NCBI GenBank assembly: GCA_003280345.1
Contig: QCFB01000011.1
Coordinates: 1-55,040 of the forward strand
DNA: 55,040 bases
Direction: 5' to 3'
Source: Prochlorococcus sp. AG-363-A16
Lineage (GTDB): Bacteria; Cyanobacteriota; Cyanobacteriia; PCC-6307; Cyanobiaceae
The stretch's first letter is position 1. The number at the start of each line of letters is the position of its first letter. The position numbers were made by a program, and so were the translations under genes. This document shows, piece by piece, positions 1-9,000 of this stretch. The notes beneath the pieces were generated by a model. It was not told the DNA's origin and ran no database searches. It was given only the letters and a program-made list of their open reading frames with translations.

Positions 1-1
1 T

Positions 2-196
2 AGGAAACCCTCTCAAAAGAATCAAGTAACCCTTGCTAGGCAATCAAAATCAGTTTCTGGGCAGGAGCTTGCCAGAGGGAATGAGTTGTTCACTGTTTCT
101 ATATCAGTGAATACGGGGAAAATTGTTAGCTTGGTTTCTATTGGTGTAATTGCTTCAGCTATCTTCCTTACAGTTTTGGCTTTCATTGCCCGTTAA
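2..196 (+). CDS. C-terminal part of a membrane protein (5' end outside window)
   Basis: An open frame runs from the window edge to a TAA ending at 196 and encodes 64 residues. The first half is polar and basic. The last ~25 residues are a continuous hydrophobic stretch ending in Ala-Arg, which looks like a C-terminal transmembrane helix. There is no start codon in the window, so this is a partial gene. I do not recognise the family; a small single-pass membrane protein or the tail of a longer one are both possible. It is followed by about 220 bases in which I see nothing before the convergent tRNA genes. Confidence 0.4.
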   Translation, partial: RKPSQKNQVTLARQSKSVSGQELARGNELFTVSISVNTGKIVSLVSIGVIASAIFLTVLAFIAR

Positions 197-417
197 ATGG
201 AAGCTGTTAAACCTACTTCTGTTTTTGTTTGAGTAGTTCTTCTATAGGAATGGGGTAGCCCACTGCTTCGCTCTAAATTGTTGCCATTTCAAGCGAAGCT
301 CCAGAACAGATGCTCATCCACAATGAGGTGCTGGTAGAGCAAAAGTGGACTTCCACTTTCTGTTATCAAGAATCAATGGTGCCTGAGATCCTTTTCCTTG
401 GTTGAGGCCTGGGCTCA

Positions 418-489
<72 letters not shown>

Positions 490-499
490 TTGTGGAAGG

Positions 500-581
500 T
501 GGGCCGGGTTGGATTTGAACCAACGTAGGCATAGCCAGCGGATTTACAGTCCGCCCCCATTAACCACTCGGGCACCGACCC
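500..581 (-). tRNA. tRNA-Tyr (GUA anticodon)
   Basis: The reverse complement gives an 82-nt class II tRNA. The acceptor stem GGGTCGG pairs with CCGGCCC (one G-U pair) and has discriminator A. The anticodon loop is CTGTAAA with anticodon GTA. There is a long variable arm, as expected for bacterial tRNA-Tyr, and a T-arm with GGTTCAAATCC. CCA is not encoded. It is the promoter-proximal member of a Tyr-Thr pair. Confidence 0.95.
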
Positions 582-691
582 GAACCACAAGCTTTGACAA
601 TATCAGCAAATGGTCCAATATCTTGTGAACTTCATGTGCAAACTTGCTGAAGGTCGATACCATCTTCCCAGACCTTTTGAGCTAGGGGGCC

Positions 692-1132
692 ATGCATTTC
701 CTTCTGATTAATGGCCCAAACCTTAATTTGCTTGGCAATAGAGAACCCGATATTTATGGATCTAAAACTCTCGAAACAATAGAACGTGACTTAAAAGTTC
801 TGGCAGAAGCTGATGGAGTAACCCTTGATTGCTTTCAAAGTAACTTTGAAGGTGCTTTGGTTGATCGTATTCATCAATCAATTGGGAATGTAGATGGGAT
901 CCTTATTAATGCTGGAGCATATACGCATACTTCAGTTGCTTTAAGAGATGCTCTTTTAGGTGTTGAAATTCCTTATGTAGAACTTCATCTAAGTAATACA
1001 TATTCGCGTGAAGAGTTTCGGCACCACTCGTATCTTTCAGATAGAGCGGTCGGAGTAGTTATTGGTTTTGGGCCTATGAGTTATCAATTTGCATTTCAAG
1101 GGCTTTTGGCTTATTTGCGTAACGCTAAATAA
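692..1132 (+). CDS. aroQ: type II 3-dehydroquinate dehydratase
   Basis: This enzyme dehydrates 3-dehydroquinate to 3-dehydroshikimate in the cytosolic shikimate pathway. The 146-residue length is normal for the small dodecameric type II family. Visible motifs are PNLNLLG (residues 9-15), the catalytic Tyr22 in [13 protein letters not shown] (53-61), NAGAYTHT (73-80) and the ELHLSN segment with its catalytic-region His99. The ATG at 692 is preceded by an AGCTAGGGGG purine-rich stretch. miaE follows after only 8 nt, so the two are probably co-transcribed. Confidence 0.97.
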   Translation: MHFLLINGPNLNLLGNREPDIYGSKTLETIERDLKVLAEADGVTLDCFQSNFEGALVDRIHQSIGNVDGILINAGAYTHTSVALRDALLGVEIPYVELHLSNTYSREEFRHHSYLSDRAVGVVIGFGPMSYQFAFQGLLAYLRNAK

Positions 1133-1140
1133 ATATCTTT

Positions 1141-1755
1141 ATGAGTGATTTGCTAAACCCTATGAAGGAATACTCAACTATCAAATGGCTTGCAAGTTCA
1201 ACAAGTGAATTTTGGTTAGAGCAAGCAATTGCTAATCCTATTGAGATATTGATCGATCACGCGCATTGCGAGAGAAAAGCCGCTGGCTCTGCACTTCAAT
1301 TAATGTTTCGTTATTTGTGTGAACCAGGCTTGGCTGAAGCTTTGACTCCATTAGTTAGAGAGGAATTAGAGCACTTTGAACTGGTATTAGAAACTATTAA
1401 GTCAAGAGGGTACTACTTAAAACCACTCCCGGCTCCACCTTATGGAGCGGCCTTGGCTAAGCAAATTAGGAAACTAGAACCTCAAAGAATGCTTGATAGC
1501 TTTCTTGTGGCGGGATTAATTGAAGCACGAAGTCACGAAAGAATGACTCTCCTTTCTTTACATAGCCCAGACGAAGAGCTTCGGAAGTTGTATGGACACT
1601 TGCTTGAAAGCGAAGCCAGGCATTTTGGACTTTATTGGTACCTAGCAGAAGAGCGATGTGAAAGAGAAATCGTGCATAACCGGATGAGAGAGTTGGCATT
1701 ATTTGAGAGTGAAATTCTCGCAACTTTGCACTTTGAGCCAAGAATGCATAGCTAG
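1141..1755 (+). CDS. miaE: tRNA-(ms2io6A37) hydroxylase, MiaE family
   Basis: MiaE is a ferritin-like di-iron monooxygenase that hydroxylates the isopentenyl side chain of ms2i6A at tRNA position 37. The 204-residue protein carries the expected helix motifs: Glu44 in HCERKAA, the EELEHFE segment (about 74-80), an ARSHERM motif and an ESEARHFGLYW motif, which together supply the Glu/His di-iron ligands. It starts 8 nt after aroQ and ends well before cobI. Family assignment is firm. The exact in vivo product has not been tested for cyanobacteria here. Confidence 0.92.
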   Translation: MSDLLNPMKEYSTIKWLASSTSEFWLEQAIANPIEILIDHAHCERKAAGSALQLMFRYLCEPGLAEALTPLVREELEHFELVLETIKSRGYYLKPLPAPPYGAALAKQIRKLEPQRMLDSFLVAGLIEARSHERMTLLSLHSPDEELRKLYGHLLESEARHFGLYWYLAEERCEREIVHNRMRELALFESEILATLHFEPRMHS

Positions 1756-1870
1756 ATGTCATTTCTTTTTTATATCAGGTACCTAAAAAGATCGACTCAA
1801 CAGTGATCTCATTCAAAAATCGTTGAATCAATCAAACAAACTTGCGCTTCTAACAAGCCATTAATTTCAA

Positions 1871-2629
1871 ATGCTCAGATCTAAACCAGATTCCTTTTCC
1901 ACAACAGGCTTAACACTTGTCAGTGTTGGCCCAGGGGACCCTTCGCTCTTGACTGTTGCTGCTGTGGAGGCTATTAGGCAGGCAACCCTTATTGCTTATC
2001 CAGTTTCTCGATCAGGGGAGCAAGGCCTTGCGGCTCAAATCGCTTCCTCTTGGATTCAAAAAGAAAAGCACCAATTGCCTATTGAATTTCCAATGGTTGA
2101 AGAGGCTTCATTACGGAGGGATGCGTGGCGTCAAGCAAGTGATCAATTGGCTGCGGCAGTTGCTGAGGGTGAGGAAGTGGTTTTGTTGTGCCAAGGAGAT
2201 GTTTCTGTATTTGCAACCAGCTCTTATGTTCTGCTTGACATGAAGAAAACTCATCCTGAATGTAAGGTGAGATTGATTCCGGGTGTTACTTCTTTTTCAG
2301 CAGCAGCAGCGGCAGGTCTTTGGCCTTTGTGTTTGCAGCAAGATCAATTGCTCGTAGCCCCTACTCCCGACACTCCAGAGATATTGGAAGAATTGCTCGA
2401 AGATGCAGGGATTTTGGGTCGAGTTGTTGTTTTAATGAAATTGGGTAGTAGATGGAAATGGGTTAGGCAAGTGTTGGAAGACTTGGATTTGCTGGAAGGG
2501 TCCCTTTTTGCTCAACGGGTTGGTCTTCCTGACCAGTTGATTGTGAACGCTAAGGATGTGCCAGCATCTTCTAGAACTTATTTCTCTTTGTTGTTGATTC
2601 GTCAGGCTTGGCCTGAAGTCTTGCCTTGA
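1871..2629 (+). CDS. cobI: precorrin-2 C20-methyltransferase
   Basis: This is a SAM-dependent methylase of corrin-ring synthesis, which converts precorrin-2 to precorrin-3A (or the cobalt form) on the way to the cobalamin or pseudocobalamin that cyanobacteria use. The 252-residue protein has the tetrapyrrole-methylase fold signatures: LVSVGPGDPSLLT near the N terminus, a LCQGDVSVFATS segment (about 114-125) and IPGVTSFSAAAAAG (about 136-149). The ATG at 1871 was chosen because the conserved N-terminal GPGD motif lies 21 residues after it. No other corrin gene is adjacent. Confidence 0.93.
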   Translation: MLRSKPDSFSTTGLTLVSVGPGDPSLLTVAAVEAIRQATLIAYPVSRSGEQGLAAQIASSWIQKEKHQLPIEFPMVEEASLRRDAWRQASDQLAAAVAEGEEVVLLCQGDVSVFATSSYVLLDMKKTHPECKVRLIPGVTSFSAAAAAGLWPLCLQQDQLLVAPTPDTPEILEELLEDAGILGRVVVLMKLGSRWKWVRQVLEDLDLLEGSLFAQRVGLPDQLIVNAKDVPASSRTYFSLLLIRQAWPEVLP

Positions 2630-2677
2630 GCGATAAGAGATGTGTTGTCAATTTGCTTTAGATGAAAAACTAAGCAC

Positions 2678-3673
2678 TTATTCCAAGGAAAGCAGTTGAT
2701 TTTGCAGCAGGCTTCTTGCTTGTGATGGTGTTTCCGCCCTTAAGAGTGAATAGCGAAGATCAGAGGCTCCTGGGAAACCTCTGCAAGTCCAGTTCAAATG
2801 TTTTCGGGCAATAAGTAAACCGTGTTCACCTTTGCTCTCAAGAAGACTTTCAAGTTGTTCTAGGGCAATGCTTACACGTGTTTTAGGGCCCGGTGATTCA
2901 AACTTGTTTAATCCCTTTAATACGCAATTGATTTGCCCTACTAGCCAAGGAGCCCCCATGCTTCCTCTCCCAACCATGACTCCATTCGCACCTGTAGCTT
3001 TTAAGCAGAGGATTGCATCATCTGCATTGTTTATATCTCCATTAGCTATAAGGGGAATGCTTAGTGCTTGTTTGACTTTTGCAATTGCATTCCAGTCAGC
3101 CTTACCTTTAAAGCCTTGCTTCCTTGTTCGGCCATGCAAGGTCAAAAGCTGAGCTCCAGCATCTTGCATGCGAAGTGCGAAATTAATTGGATCTGATGTG
3201 TCTTCACACCAACCCAATCGCATTTTTACTGTGACAGGAATTCCAATTGCTTTAGCAACGTCTTTAACTATCTTTGAAGCCAAATCTGGATCTCTTAAAA
3301 GACCACTTCCTCCTCCTTTTTTTGCCACTTTTTTTACTGGGCACCCCATATTTATATCGATGAGAAATGCACCTGCTTCTTCTGCCTTTATTGCAGCATC
3401 AACCATTGCCTGTGGGCGATAGTCGAAAAGTTGAACACCAATAGGACCTTTCTCTTTTGATAGCTCTTCAACTTTTTCAGCCCCGTGACCTAGTTTTAGA
3501 CTGCTGGCATTAACCATTTCTGTAAACAACAATGCCTCTGGAGCCCATCTTCTAACTAGATTCCTGAAAACTTGATCACTAACTCCTGACAAAGGGGATT
3601 GCAATACAGGGCAGCAAAGTTTCCTGTTTAATTTTCTCCCAGATAGGTTTATCTCTGGAACAGGAATATTCAT
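2678..3673 (-). CDS. dus: tRNA-dihydrouridine synthase (DusB-like)
   Basis: A flavin-dependent reductase that converts uridine to dihydrouridine in tRNA. The 331-residue TIM-barrel protein shows the FMN-binding start (APLSGVSD-like PLSGVSDQVFR), the DINMGCPVKKVAKKGGGSGLL catalytic loop with the Cys general acid, VTVKMRLGW, the LTLHGRTRKQGFKG motif, IPLIANGDI and GVMVGRGSMGAPW. The closest family type is DusB/NifR3. It stands alone on the minus strand, convergent with cobI, with about 48 nt between the stop codons. Confidence 0.95.
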   Translation of the reverse strand: MNIPVPEINLSGRKLNRKLCCPVLQSPLSGVSDQVFRNLVRRWAPEALLFTEMVNASSLKLGHGAEKVEELSKEKGPIGVQLFDYRPQAMVDAAIKAEEAGAFLIDINMGCPVKKVAKKGGGSGLLRDPDLASKIVKDVAKAIGIPVTVKMRLGWCEDTSDPINFALRMQDAGAQLLTLHGRTRKQGFKGKADWNAIAKVKQALSIPLIANGDINNADDAILCLKATGANGVMVGRGSMGAPWLVGQINCVLKGLNKFESPGPKTRVSIALEQLESLLESKGEHGLLIARKHLNWTCRGFPGASDLRYSLLRAETPSQARSLLQNQLLSLE

Positions 3674-3682
3674 TTATCAATT

Positions 3683-3769
3683 TTAATTGGATTTGTTTCT
3701 AATAACTAGGAGCACGAGTATAGGAGCCATGCTAAGAATGGCACCTATGATTAATATTTTTTGATCCAT
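3683..3769 (-). CDS. 28-aa predicted single-pass membrane microprotein
   Basis: A short frame (ATG at 3769, TAA at 3683) encodes 28 residues: a polar start MDQK, about 20 hydrophobic residues and a basic end RNKSN. This topology is typical of the very small thylakoid subunits of photosystems, cytochrome b6f or NDH-1 complexes, but I do not recognise the sequence as any of these. It sits 9 nt upstream of dus on the same strand, so it may share its transcript. Conservation in relatives would be needed to confirm it. Confidence 0.35.
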   Translation of the reverse strand: MDQKILIIGAILSMAPILVLLVIRNKSN

Positions 3770-4093
3770 AACACTTAGACCTCGTAATCAAGGCAAGCAA
3801 TTTGGTTTGGGCGAGACTTGCATTCAACATCCCAAAAAACTTGATTTGATTTGATTTTTTGATTAAGCATTGACTTCTTGATTAGGTGGAAATCCAATGC
3901 TTTGCTAAAAATGCTGAAAATAGTGTTTGAATTCATTGCTTGACTTGTATGCCACACATTTCTTTTAACACTGAAAATCAAAATATCAACCATTTATTAT
4001 TAATTATGATTGTACAGAACGCTTAAGCTTGCCTAAAATTTTTGAGAGCCCCCGAAATGAGAATGATCATTTCCCTTGGGAAAAATTAATTAT
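3770..4093. other. AT-rich intergenic stretch
   Basis: About 320 bases without a convincing gene. A 72-codon minus-strand open frame (3775-3993) has no recognisable features and I do not accept it. A perfect 10-bp palindrome (AATGATCATT, 4062-4071) lies just downstream of the small ORF at 4094. It only loosely resembles a Fur-type box. The region probably holds the promoter for the minus-strand microprotein and dus. Confidence 0.3.
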
Positions 4094-4324
4094 TTATTCT
4101 AAGGCTCTTATCTTGCAATAGGTGATCTTGGAAAGAGTTGTGAGGTTTTGATTCGCAATGCAAGCAATATCAATAGTTGCCTTTATTGCTATAGGCAGTT
4201 GAGTTAGTGCTATTAGGGCCAGGACTCCTCCAGCCCATGGCGCATGAATGCTGAAGTTAGGATGCTTATGTGTTTGTTTTCGTAGAAAAGGACTGTGATT
4301 TTCTGAATCACTTGAATACTTCAT
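4094..4324 (-). CDS. small predicted membrane protein, unknown function
   Basis: A 76-residue frame that begins at an internal ATG (4324); an upstream ATG at 4366 would add 14 residues. The N-terminal third is polar and histidine-rich. It is followed by a hydrophobic segment (APWAGGVLALIALTQLPIAI) that looks like a transmembrane helix, and then a short tail. It is divergent from the DUF1823 gene. I know no family for it. The helix makes it more believable than a random frame, but the evidence is thin. Confidence 0.35.
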   Translation of the reverse strand: MKYSSDSENHSPFLRKQTHKHPNFSIHAPWAGGVLALIALTQLPIAIKATIDIACIANQNLTTLSKITYCKIRALE

Positions 4325-4407
4325 TTGTTTGTTTCGGAAATCTTTATGTTGTATATGTAATAACAATATCAGAGCTATTTTCTTTATTAGAAACTTTCAT
4401 AGATATT

Positions 4408-4869
4408 TTGGAAACCTTTTGGCCTCTTAGCAGAATCTTGTTGAATAAAATTCTCGAGGATCGTATTAGTGATTGTTTTGTAGCTCAACTTGTGTGGGAG
4501 AGGCTTGGCTACCAGCCTGAAAAGAACTCCGCAGCCCTATGGATTGCAGGGCCAAATACACCAACAGATTGGAAGATTGTTTTTCCTAAGCAACCAGAAA
4601 TAATCTCACAGAGGAAAGCTTCTGTGTATCTAACTCGATCGATACCCAAGAAATATAAGCAAGCATTAAAAGAAAAAATGAACTTTAAGGGTTATCGAAT
4701 AGAAGAGCTTTTCCCGAGGCGAACTAGGCGTGCAACAGCAGTAAATTGGTTGTTGGCTTTTGCTCAGTCACAAGATGAGCATCTGCCTGAGCTAGGTCCT
4801 CTCCCGAAGTTATTGCTCCCTCCTATTGCCCCTGCACGAGGGCACCCTGGTGACCCTGAAATTGAGTGA
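4408..4869 (+). CDS. DUF1823 family protein, function unknown
   Basis: A cyanobacterium-specific soluble protein of unknown function. The recognisable part runs from LSRILLNKILEDRISD through LVWERLGYQ to the basic core FKGYRIEELFPRRTRRATAVNWLLAFA and a proline-rich tail. The open frame extends upstream to a GTG at 4270, but those ~46 residues are hydrophobic, unlike the family, and overlap a divergent ORF. I therefore prefer the TTG at 4408, which gives 153 residues, close to the family length. No Shine-Dalgarno sequence decides between them. Confidence 0.7.
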   Translation: METFWPLSRILLNKILEDRISDCFVAQLVWERLGYQPEKNSAALWIAGPNTPTDWKIVFPKQPEIISQRKASVYLTRSIPKKYKQALKEKMNFKGYRIEELFPRRTRRATAVNWLLAFAQSQDEHLPELGPLPKLLLPPIAPARGHPGDPEIE

Positions 4870-5034
4870 ACCTTTTTTGGTCATAAATTGAGGCTATTAG
4901 CGCAAAGAGATTTCAACTCTTGGATTAGGAGAACTTTTTAGATATTGCATTGTTTAAGAAGTAGATAAAAGAAAAGAAAGGTGTTTTCTATCTGGCGACT
5001 ATGTAATGTCCAATAATCCTAGAGGTAAAGAGAA

Positions 5035-6402
5035 TTGGCGCGTCCTGTCGTCGCCATAATTGGTCGACCTAACGTAGGCAAGTCCACGTTGGTAAATCGC
5101 CTTTGCAAAAGCCGAGAGGCGATTGTTCATGATCAGCCTGGTGTCACGCGTGATCGTACTTATCAAGATGGCTTTTGGGCTGATCGAGAGTTCAAGGTTG
5201 TTGATACTGGGGGACTTGTCTTCGATGACGATAGTGAGTTCTTGCCTGAGATTCGTGAGCAAGCCAATCTTGCATTAATTGAAGCTTCTTTGGCTCTGGT
5301 AATAGTTGATGGTCAGCAAGGAATTACCGCTGCTGATGAAGCTATTGCCGAATGGTTAAGGCCCCATCCATGTAACACATTGGTTGCGGTCAACAAATGC
5401 GAGTCGCCTGAACAAGGGCTAGCTATGGCCGCTGAGTTTTGGCGACTTGGCCTAGGAGAGCCTTGTCCAATCTCAGCAATTCATGGTGCGGGAACTGGTG
5501 ATCTTCTTGACCGTGTGATCTCATTGCTGCCGCCTAAGGACAATGAAGGTGAAGAGAATGATCAAATGCAGATGGCAATTGTAGGCAGGCCAAATGTTGG
5601 TAAATCAAGCCTTTTAAATTCAATTTGTGGAGAACAAAGAGCAATAGTTAGTCCAGTTAGAGGCACAACTAGAGACACAATTGATACATCTATAAAACGA
5701 CAGGGGCAGACGTGGAAGTTGATTGATACTGCTGGTATACGTCGTCGTAGAAGTGTGAATTATGGCCCAGAGTTTTTTGGCATTAATCGAAGCTTTAAGG
5801 CTATTGAACGCAGTGATATATGCGTATTGGTTATTGATGCAACTGATGGAGTTACAGAACAAGATCAGCGCCTTGCAGGAAGGATTGAGGAGGAAGGACG
5901 TGCTTGCGTGCTTGTTGTCAATAAATGGGATTTGGTTGAGAAAGATAGTCATACAATGCCCATAATCGAGAAAGAGTTTCGATCTAAGCTTTATTTTCTT
6001 GATTGGGCGACAATGTTGTTTACTTCTGCTGTTACAGGCCAGAGGGTTGAAAGTATCTTTGCTTTGGCAGAAATAGCTGTTGAACAACATCGACGCCGAG
6101 TGACGACTTCCGTAGTGAATGAAGTTCTCAAGGAGGCTCTTAGCTGGCGAAGTCCTCCCACTACGCGCGGTGGTCGTCAAGGGCGCCTTTACTATGGGAC
6201 CCAAGTTGCAAGTAGGCCTCCGACATTCACGTTGTTCGTAAATGACCCAAAGTTGTTTGGTGAAACATATCGTCGATACGTTGAAAGACAGCTCAGAGAA
6301 GGGCTTGGCTTCGATGGAACCCCATTGAAGTTGTTTTGGAGAGGTAAGCAACAGCGTGATGCAGAAAGGGACCTCGCGCGCCAACAAAATTCTTCTCTTT
6401 AA
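5035..6402 (+). CDS. der: ribosome-biogenesis GTPase Der (EngA)
   Basis: An essential GTPase with two tandem G domains that acts in 50S subunit maturation. The 455-residue protein has a first P-loop GRPNVGKST (about 10-18) and a DTGG switch. A second P-loop GRPNVGKSS lies near residue 184, followed by [12 protein letters not shown] and a C-terminal KH-like domain. It starts with TTG at 5035, which places [17 protein letters not shown] exactly at the family N terminus; GAGG/AAAGAG purines precede it. The next gene begins 3 nt after the stop, so der and the permease are co-transcribed. Confidence 0.97.
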   Translation: MARPVVAIIGRPNVGKSTLVNRLCKSREAIVHDQPGVTRDRTYQDGFWADREFKVVDTGGLVFDDDSEFLPEIREQANLALIEASLALVIVDGQQGITAADEAIAEWLRPHPCNTLVAVNKCESPEQGLAMAAEFWRLGLGEPCPISAIHGAGTGDLLDRVISLLPPKDNEGEENDQMQMAIVGRPNVGKSSLLNSICGEQRAIVSPVRGTTRDTIDTSIKRQGQTWKLIDTAGIRRRRSVNYGPEFFGINRSFKAIERSDICVLVIDATDGVTEQDQRLAGRIEEEGRACVLVVNKWDLVEKDSHTMPIIEKEFRSKLYFLDWATMLFTSAVTGQRVESIFALAEIAVEQHRRRVTTSVVNEVLKEALSWRSPPTTRGGRQGRLYYGTQVASRPPTFTLFVNDPKLFGETYRRYVERQLREGLGFDGTPLKLFWRGKQQRDAERDLARQQNSSL

Positions 6403-6405
6403 TTG

Positions 6406-7320
6406 ATGGATTGGTTACGCAAGGTTCCAATTGGCCAGTACGTAGCTGGTAATTCTGGCTGGTTAATGAGACTCGACCCTAGGTTGAAGTTTGCATGGGT
6501 TCTCATGTTCTTGCTGACACCCGTGCTGGCTGGAGCTGCTTGGCGAGTTTGTATTGTTATAGGCCTTTTAATTCTTACGATATTTAGTTGCCTACCTGTT
6601 CGCATTTGGTGGCGCTCAGTTCTTTTATTGGTAATTCTTTCAGTATTTGTTGGGGTTTTGGCGACGCTATTGCCCACAGGAGAGATCTCGCCTGCCTTGG
6701 CAACTCGTTCTCCGAACGAGTTGCCAAATGCTGTCTTGGCAGGCTCTTCTTGGGAGGTGTTGAGGCTTGGCCCTCTTCGCCTTGGTCAGATTGCTTTGGG
6801 CCCATTGGTGATTGATCGCCGTTCAGTGGAGCTAGGACTAAATGCTTCCACGTTGGTTTTTACAGTTGTTCAGAGTGTCAACTTGATGCTTTTAACTACA
6901 GCTCCTGAAGACTTGACCTGGACATTGAGATGGTTTATCTCTCCTCTTTCTTTGTTTGGTTTTCCAGTTGACAGAATTAGTTTTCAACTTTTGTTGTCAT
7001 TGAGGTTTCTGCCTTTGGTTCAGGAGGAGTTTCAAAACCTTTTGAGATCTCTTGCTACTCGTGCAGTGAATTTGAGACTACTTGGGTTCAAGGCTTCGTT
7101 GGGGTTGCTTTTGTCAGTAGGAGAGCGCCTTTTGGCAAATATCCTTTTGAGAGCTGAACAAGGTGCTGATGCACTTTTAGTAAGAGGTGGTTTTTGGCTC
7201 CCAGGAGATCAATTAAAGCCTAAAGCTCTTATGCGGAGAAAAATCTCTTGGGTAGATATTTCTTCTATTGCCCTATTGATGTTGGTCCTTTGCTTGAGGT
7301 GGAAGTACGGTGCTTTGTAG
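6406..7320 (+). CDS. energy-coupling factor transporter transmembrane protein, CbiQ/EcfT family
   Basis: The transmembrane scaffold of ECF-type vitamin or metal importers, which joins two ABC ATPases to a substrate-binding S component. About five to six hydrophobic segments are visible: residues about 28-68, 80-100, the long VFTVVQSVNLMLLTTA stretch, LQLLLSLRFLPLV and a last helix at the C terminus. The cytoplasmic coupling region RAEQGADALLVRGG corresponds to the family's Ala-Arg-Gly motif. TTG at 6403 and ATG at 6406 are both possible starts. No S component or ATPase is adjacent, so the substrate cannot be inferred. Confidence 0.85.
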   Translation: MDWLRKVPIGQYVAGNSGWLMRLDPRLKFAWVLMFLLTPVLAGAAWRVCIVIGLLILTIFSCLPVRIWWRSVLLLVILSVFVGVLATLLPTGEISPALATRSPNELPNAVLAGSSWEVLRLGPLRLGQIALGPLVIDRRSVELGLNASTLVFTVVQSVNLMLLTTAPEDLTWTLRWFISPLSLFGFPVDRISFQLLLSLRFLPLVQEEFQNLLRSLATRAVNLRLLGFKASLGLLLSVGERLLANILLRAEQGADALLVRGGFWLPGDQLKPKALMRRKISWVDISSIALLMLVLCLRWKYGAL

Positions 7321-7337
7321 CTAATAATGATAGGAAG

Positions 7338-7604
7338 GTGGGAGCAGAGCGCTATCTAAATCACCCTACTTTTGGAATGCTTTACCTTTTGTGCCCAGCA
7401 GGTGAAGGTAGAGATGTCTATGCCACCCTCTACGCTCAGAAGATGTTTTTTCTGGTTACTCTGCAGCCTCGTGGGGCTCAGTTTGAAGTGATTCCATATT
7501 TAGATGCGCGACATTACGCAGATATGCATCTATCTAGATGTCGAAGAGAAGGTTCTCCTGACTTAGTGAGATGGCAAGAATTATTTCATCAAACTTTTAT
7601 TTAA
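7338..7604 (+). CDS. pipX: PII-interacting co-activator PipX
   Basis: PipX is a small protein that binds PII when nitrogen is plentiful and binds NtcA as co-activator when nitrogen is scarce. The signature ERYLNHPTFGMLYLLC at the N terminus and the TLYAQKMFFLVT strand are diagnostic of its Tudor-like domain, followed by two C-terminal helices. I chose GTG at 7338, which gives 88 residues, the family length. The open frame starts 30 codons earlier inside the permease gene. An AGGAAG lies directly against this GTG, unusually close. It is followed at 7 nt by yggS, the common cyanobacterial pipX-pipY arrangement. Confidence 0.93.
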   Translation: MGAERYLNHPTFGMLYLLCPAGEGRDVYATLYAQKMFFLVTLQPRGAQFEVIPYLDARHYADMHLSRCRREGSPDLVRWQELFHQTFI

Positions 7605-7611
7605 TAGTTTG

Positions 7612-8292
7612 ATGATGTTGTCTGATCGCTTGAGGGAATTAAAGAATTCTTTGCCTTCAGGGGTTAACTTGCTGGCTGTTAGTAAAGGACAACCAGCATT
7701 TTTAATAAGGTCTCTTGCCGAGAAAGGACAGCTTGATTTTGGAGAGAGTCGGCTACAGGAAGCATTGTTGAAGATGGATGAGCTTAAAGATATAGACATG
7801 CTTCGTTGGCATTTTATCGGCCGTCTTCAGTCCAACAAAGTAAGGAGTGTGGTGCGTTATTTTGAGTTTATTCATTCTGTTGACTCTCTTAGCTTGGCAG
7901 AAAGAATTTCAAGAATATCTGCCGAAGAAGAACGATCTCCCAAGGTTTTGCTTCAAGTCAAGCTAAGAGAAGATAACAATAAAGTTGGATTTTCTTCGAA
8001 TGTTCTTTGCAAGGAATGGTCAACTTTGAAGCAGTTAGCAAATCTTCAAATTGTTGGGCTGATGACAATTTCTCCTTTGGGAATTTCACAAGAAGATAAA
8101 CAAGCATTGTTCATTGATTGCCGTGATTTAGCAGATGAGTTGGGGTTGAAAGAATGTTCTATGGGGATGAGCAATGATTGGCAATTAGCTCTTAGAGCAG
8201 GTTCGACCTGGCTGAGATTGGGGTCAGCTTTGTTTGGTCCTCGATTAGATCCACGTCAACTTTTTGATAGAGATATCACTAAAAGCACTTAA
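7612..8292 (+). CDS. yggS: PLP homeostasis protein YggS/PipY
   Basis: A single-domain PLP-binding protein of the YggS/YBL036C/PROSC family that buffers pyridoxal phosphate; it is called PipY in cyanobacteria. The VNLLAVSKGQP strand holds the PLP lysine, followed by FGESRLQEAL, WHFIGRLQSNKVR, HSVDSLSLAERI, GLMTISP, SMGMSNDWQLALRAGSTWLRLGSALFG. Start codons TTG 7609, ATG 7612 and ATG 7615 are consecutive; I take 7612. At about 226 residues it has normal length. Its place directly after pipX agrees with the linkage known from other cyanobacteria. Confidence 0.95.
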   Translation: MMLSDRLRELKNSLPSGVNLLAVSKGQPAFLIRSLAEKGQLDFGESRLQEALLKMDELKDIDMLRWHFIGRLQSNKVRSVVRYFEFIHSVDSLSLAERISRISAEEERSPKVLLQVKLREDNNKVGFSSNVLCKEWSTLKQLANLQIVGLMTISPLGISQEDKQALFIDCRDLADELGLKECSMGMSNDWQLALRAGSTWLRLGSALFGPRLDPRQLFDRDITKST

Positions 8293-8418
8293 AAACCTTG
8301 CCCCTGTAGGTCTGGAACGCTATTTAGGGATACAGGATCTATAAAACTCCCCAAAAGAGTGGTCCACAAAGTCGGCATTCAGCCGATTTCGTTCACGTCA
8401 TCCCGAGAGGATTAACCG

Positions 8419-8994
8419 GTGTCGCTTATTTCCCGTCTTCGAGCTGTCGTTGCTGGTGACGACTATCTAGATAGTGATTTTGACGATCTTGACTACGAAA
8501 CTGGTGATCAATTTGATCCTGACAGTAGAAGTCATAGAGATATGGGCGGAGAGTTGGCTCCCTATTCTCAGGCCAATCCTTTTGAAATTGGGGATGAAAT
8601 GCATTCTTCCAATGTGATTGGGATGCCGGGGATATCAACAGGGAAGGCCGAAGTCAGTTTGATGGAGCCTAGAAGCTTTGATGAAATGCCTAGAGCTATT
8701 CAAGCTTTGCGTGAGAGAAAAACTGTAATTCTGAATCTGACCATGATGGAGCCTGATCAGGCACAGCGAGCTGTTGACTTTGTTGCTGGAGGAACTTTCG
8801 CCATTGATGGACATCAGGAGCGTGTTGGAGAGAGTATTTTTCTCTTTGCACCAAGTTGTGTTGTTGTTACTAATTCATTCCAAGAAGAGGCTTCTCCTTC
8901 AACTGTTGTTACTAAAGATTCTCAACCGCAGCCACAAGAAGCTAGTCCAGCGCCTCCTCCTGCTTGGGGAGAACCGATGGCTTCTGCTCTGTAA
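8419..8994 (+). CDS. sepF: cell division protein SepF
   Basis: SepF binds FtsZ filaments and anchors or bundles them at the division septum. The 191-residue protein has an acidic N-terminal linker ([13 protein letters not shown]), then the SepF core (about residues 78-155) with [57 protein letters not shown] and [10 protein letters not shown] Pro/Ser-rich tail follows. It starts with GTG at 8419, with an AGAGGA ribosome-binding site just upstream. The order sepF-proC, 6 nt apart, matches the linkage of these genes in many bacteria. Confidence 0.95.
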   Translation: MSLISRLRAVVAGDDYLDSDFDDLDYETGDQFDPDSRSHRDMGGELAPYSQANPFEIGDEMHSSNVIGMPGISTGKAEVSLMEPRSFDEMPRAIQALRERKTVILNLTMMEPDQAQRAVDFVAGGTFAIDGHQERVGESIFLFAPSCVVVTNSFQEEASPSTVVTKDSQPQPQEASPAPPPAWGEPMASAL

Positions 8995-9000
8995 GAGTTC

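Noticed and set aside
3775-3993. 72-codon minus-strand open frame upstream of dus
   Set aside because: No family, low-complexity AT-rich composition and no clear ribosome-binding site; better explained as intergenic.
4062-4071. Possible Fur box (AATGATCATT and flanks)
   Set aside because: Only about half the positions of a 19-bp Fur box fit and no iron gene follows; a short palindrome like this can occur by chance.
4270-4407. N-terminal extension of the DUF1823 protein from a GTG start
   Set aside because: The added ~46 residues are hydrophobic and unlike the soluble family, and they overlap a divergent ORF; the TTG at 4408 gives normal length.
5620-6387. 255-codon antisense open frame inside der
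   Set aside because: It lies opposite the second G domain of Der; its translation has no domain or membrane pattern and the coding evidence on the plus strand is overwhelming.
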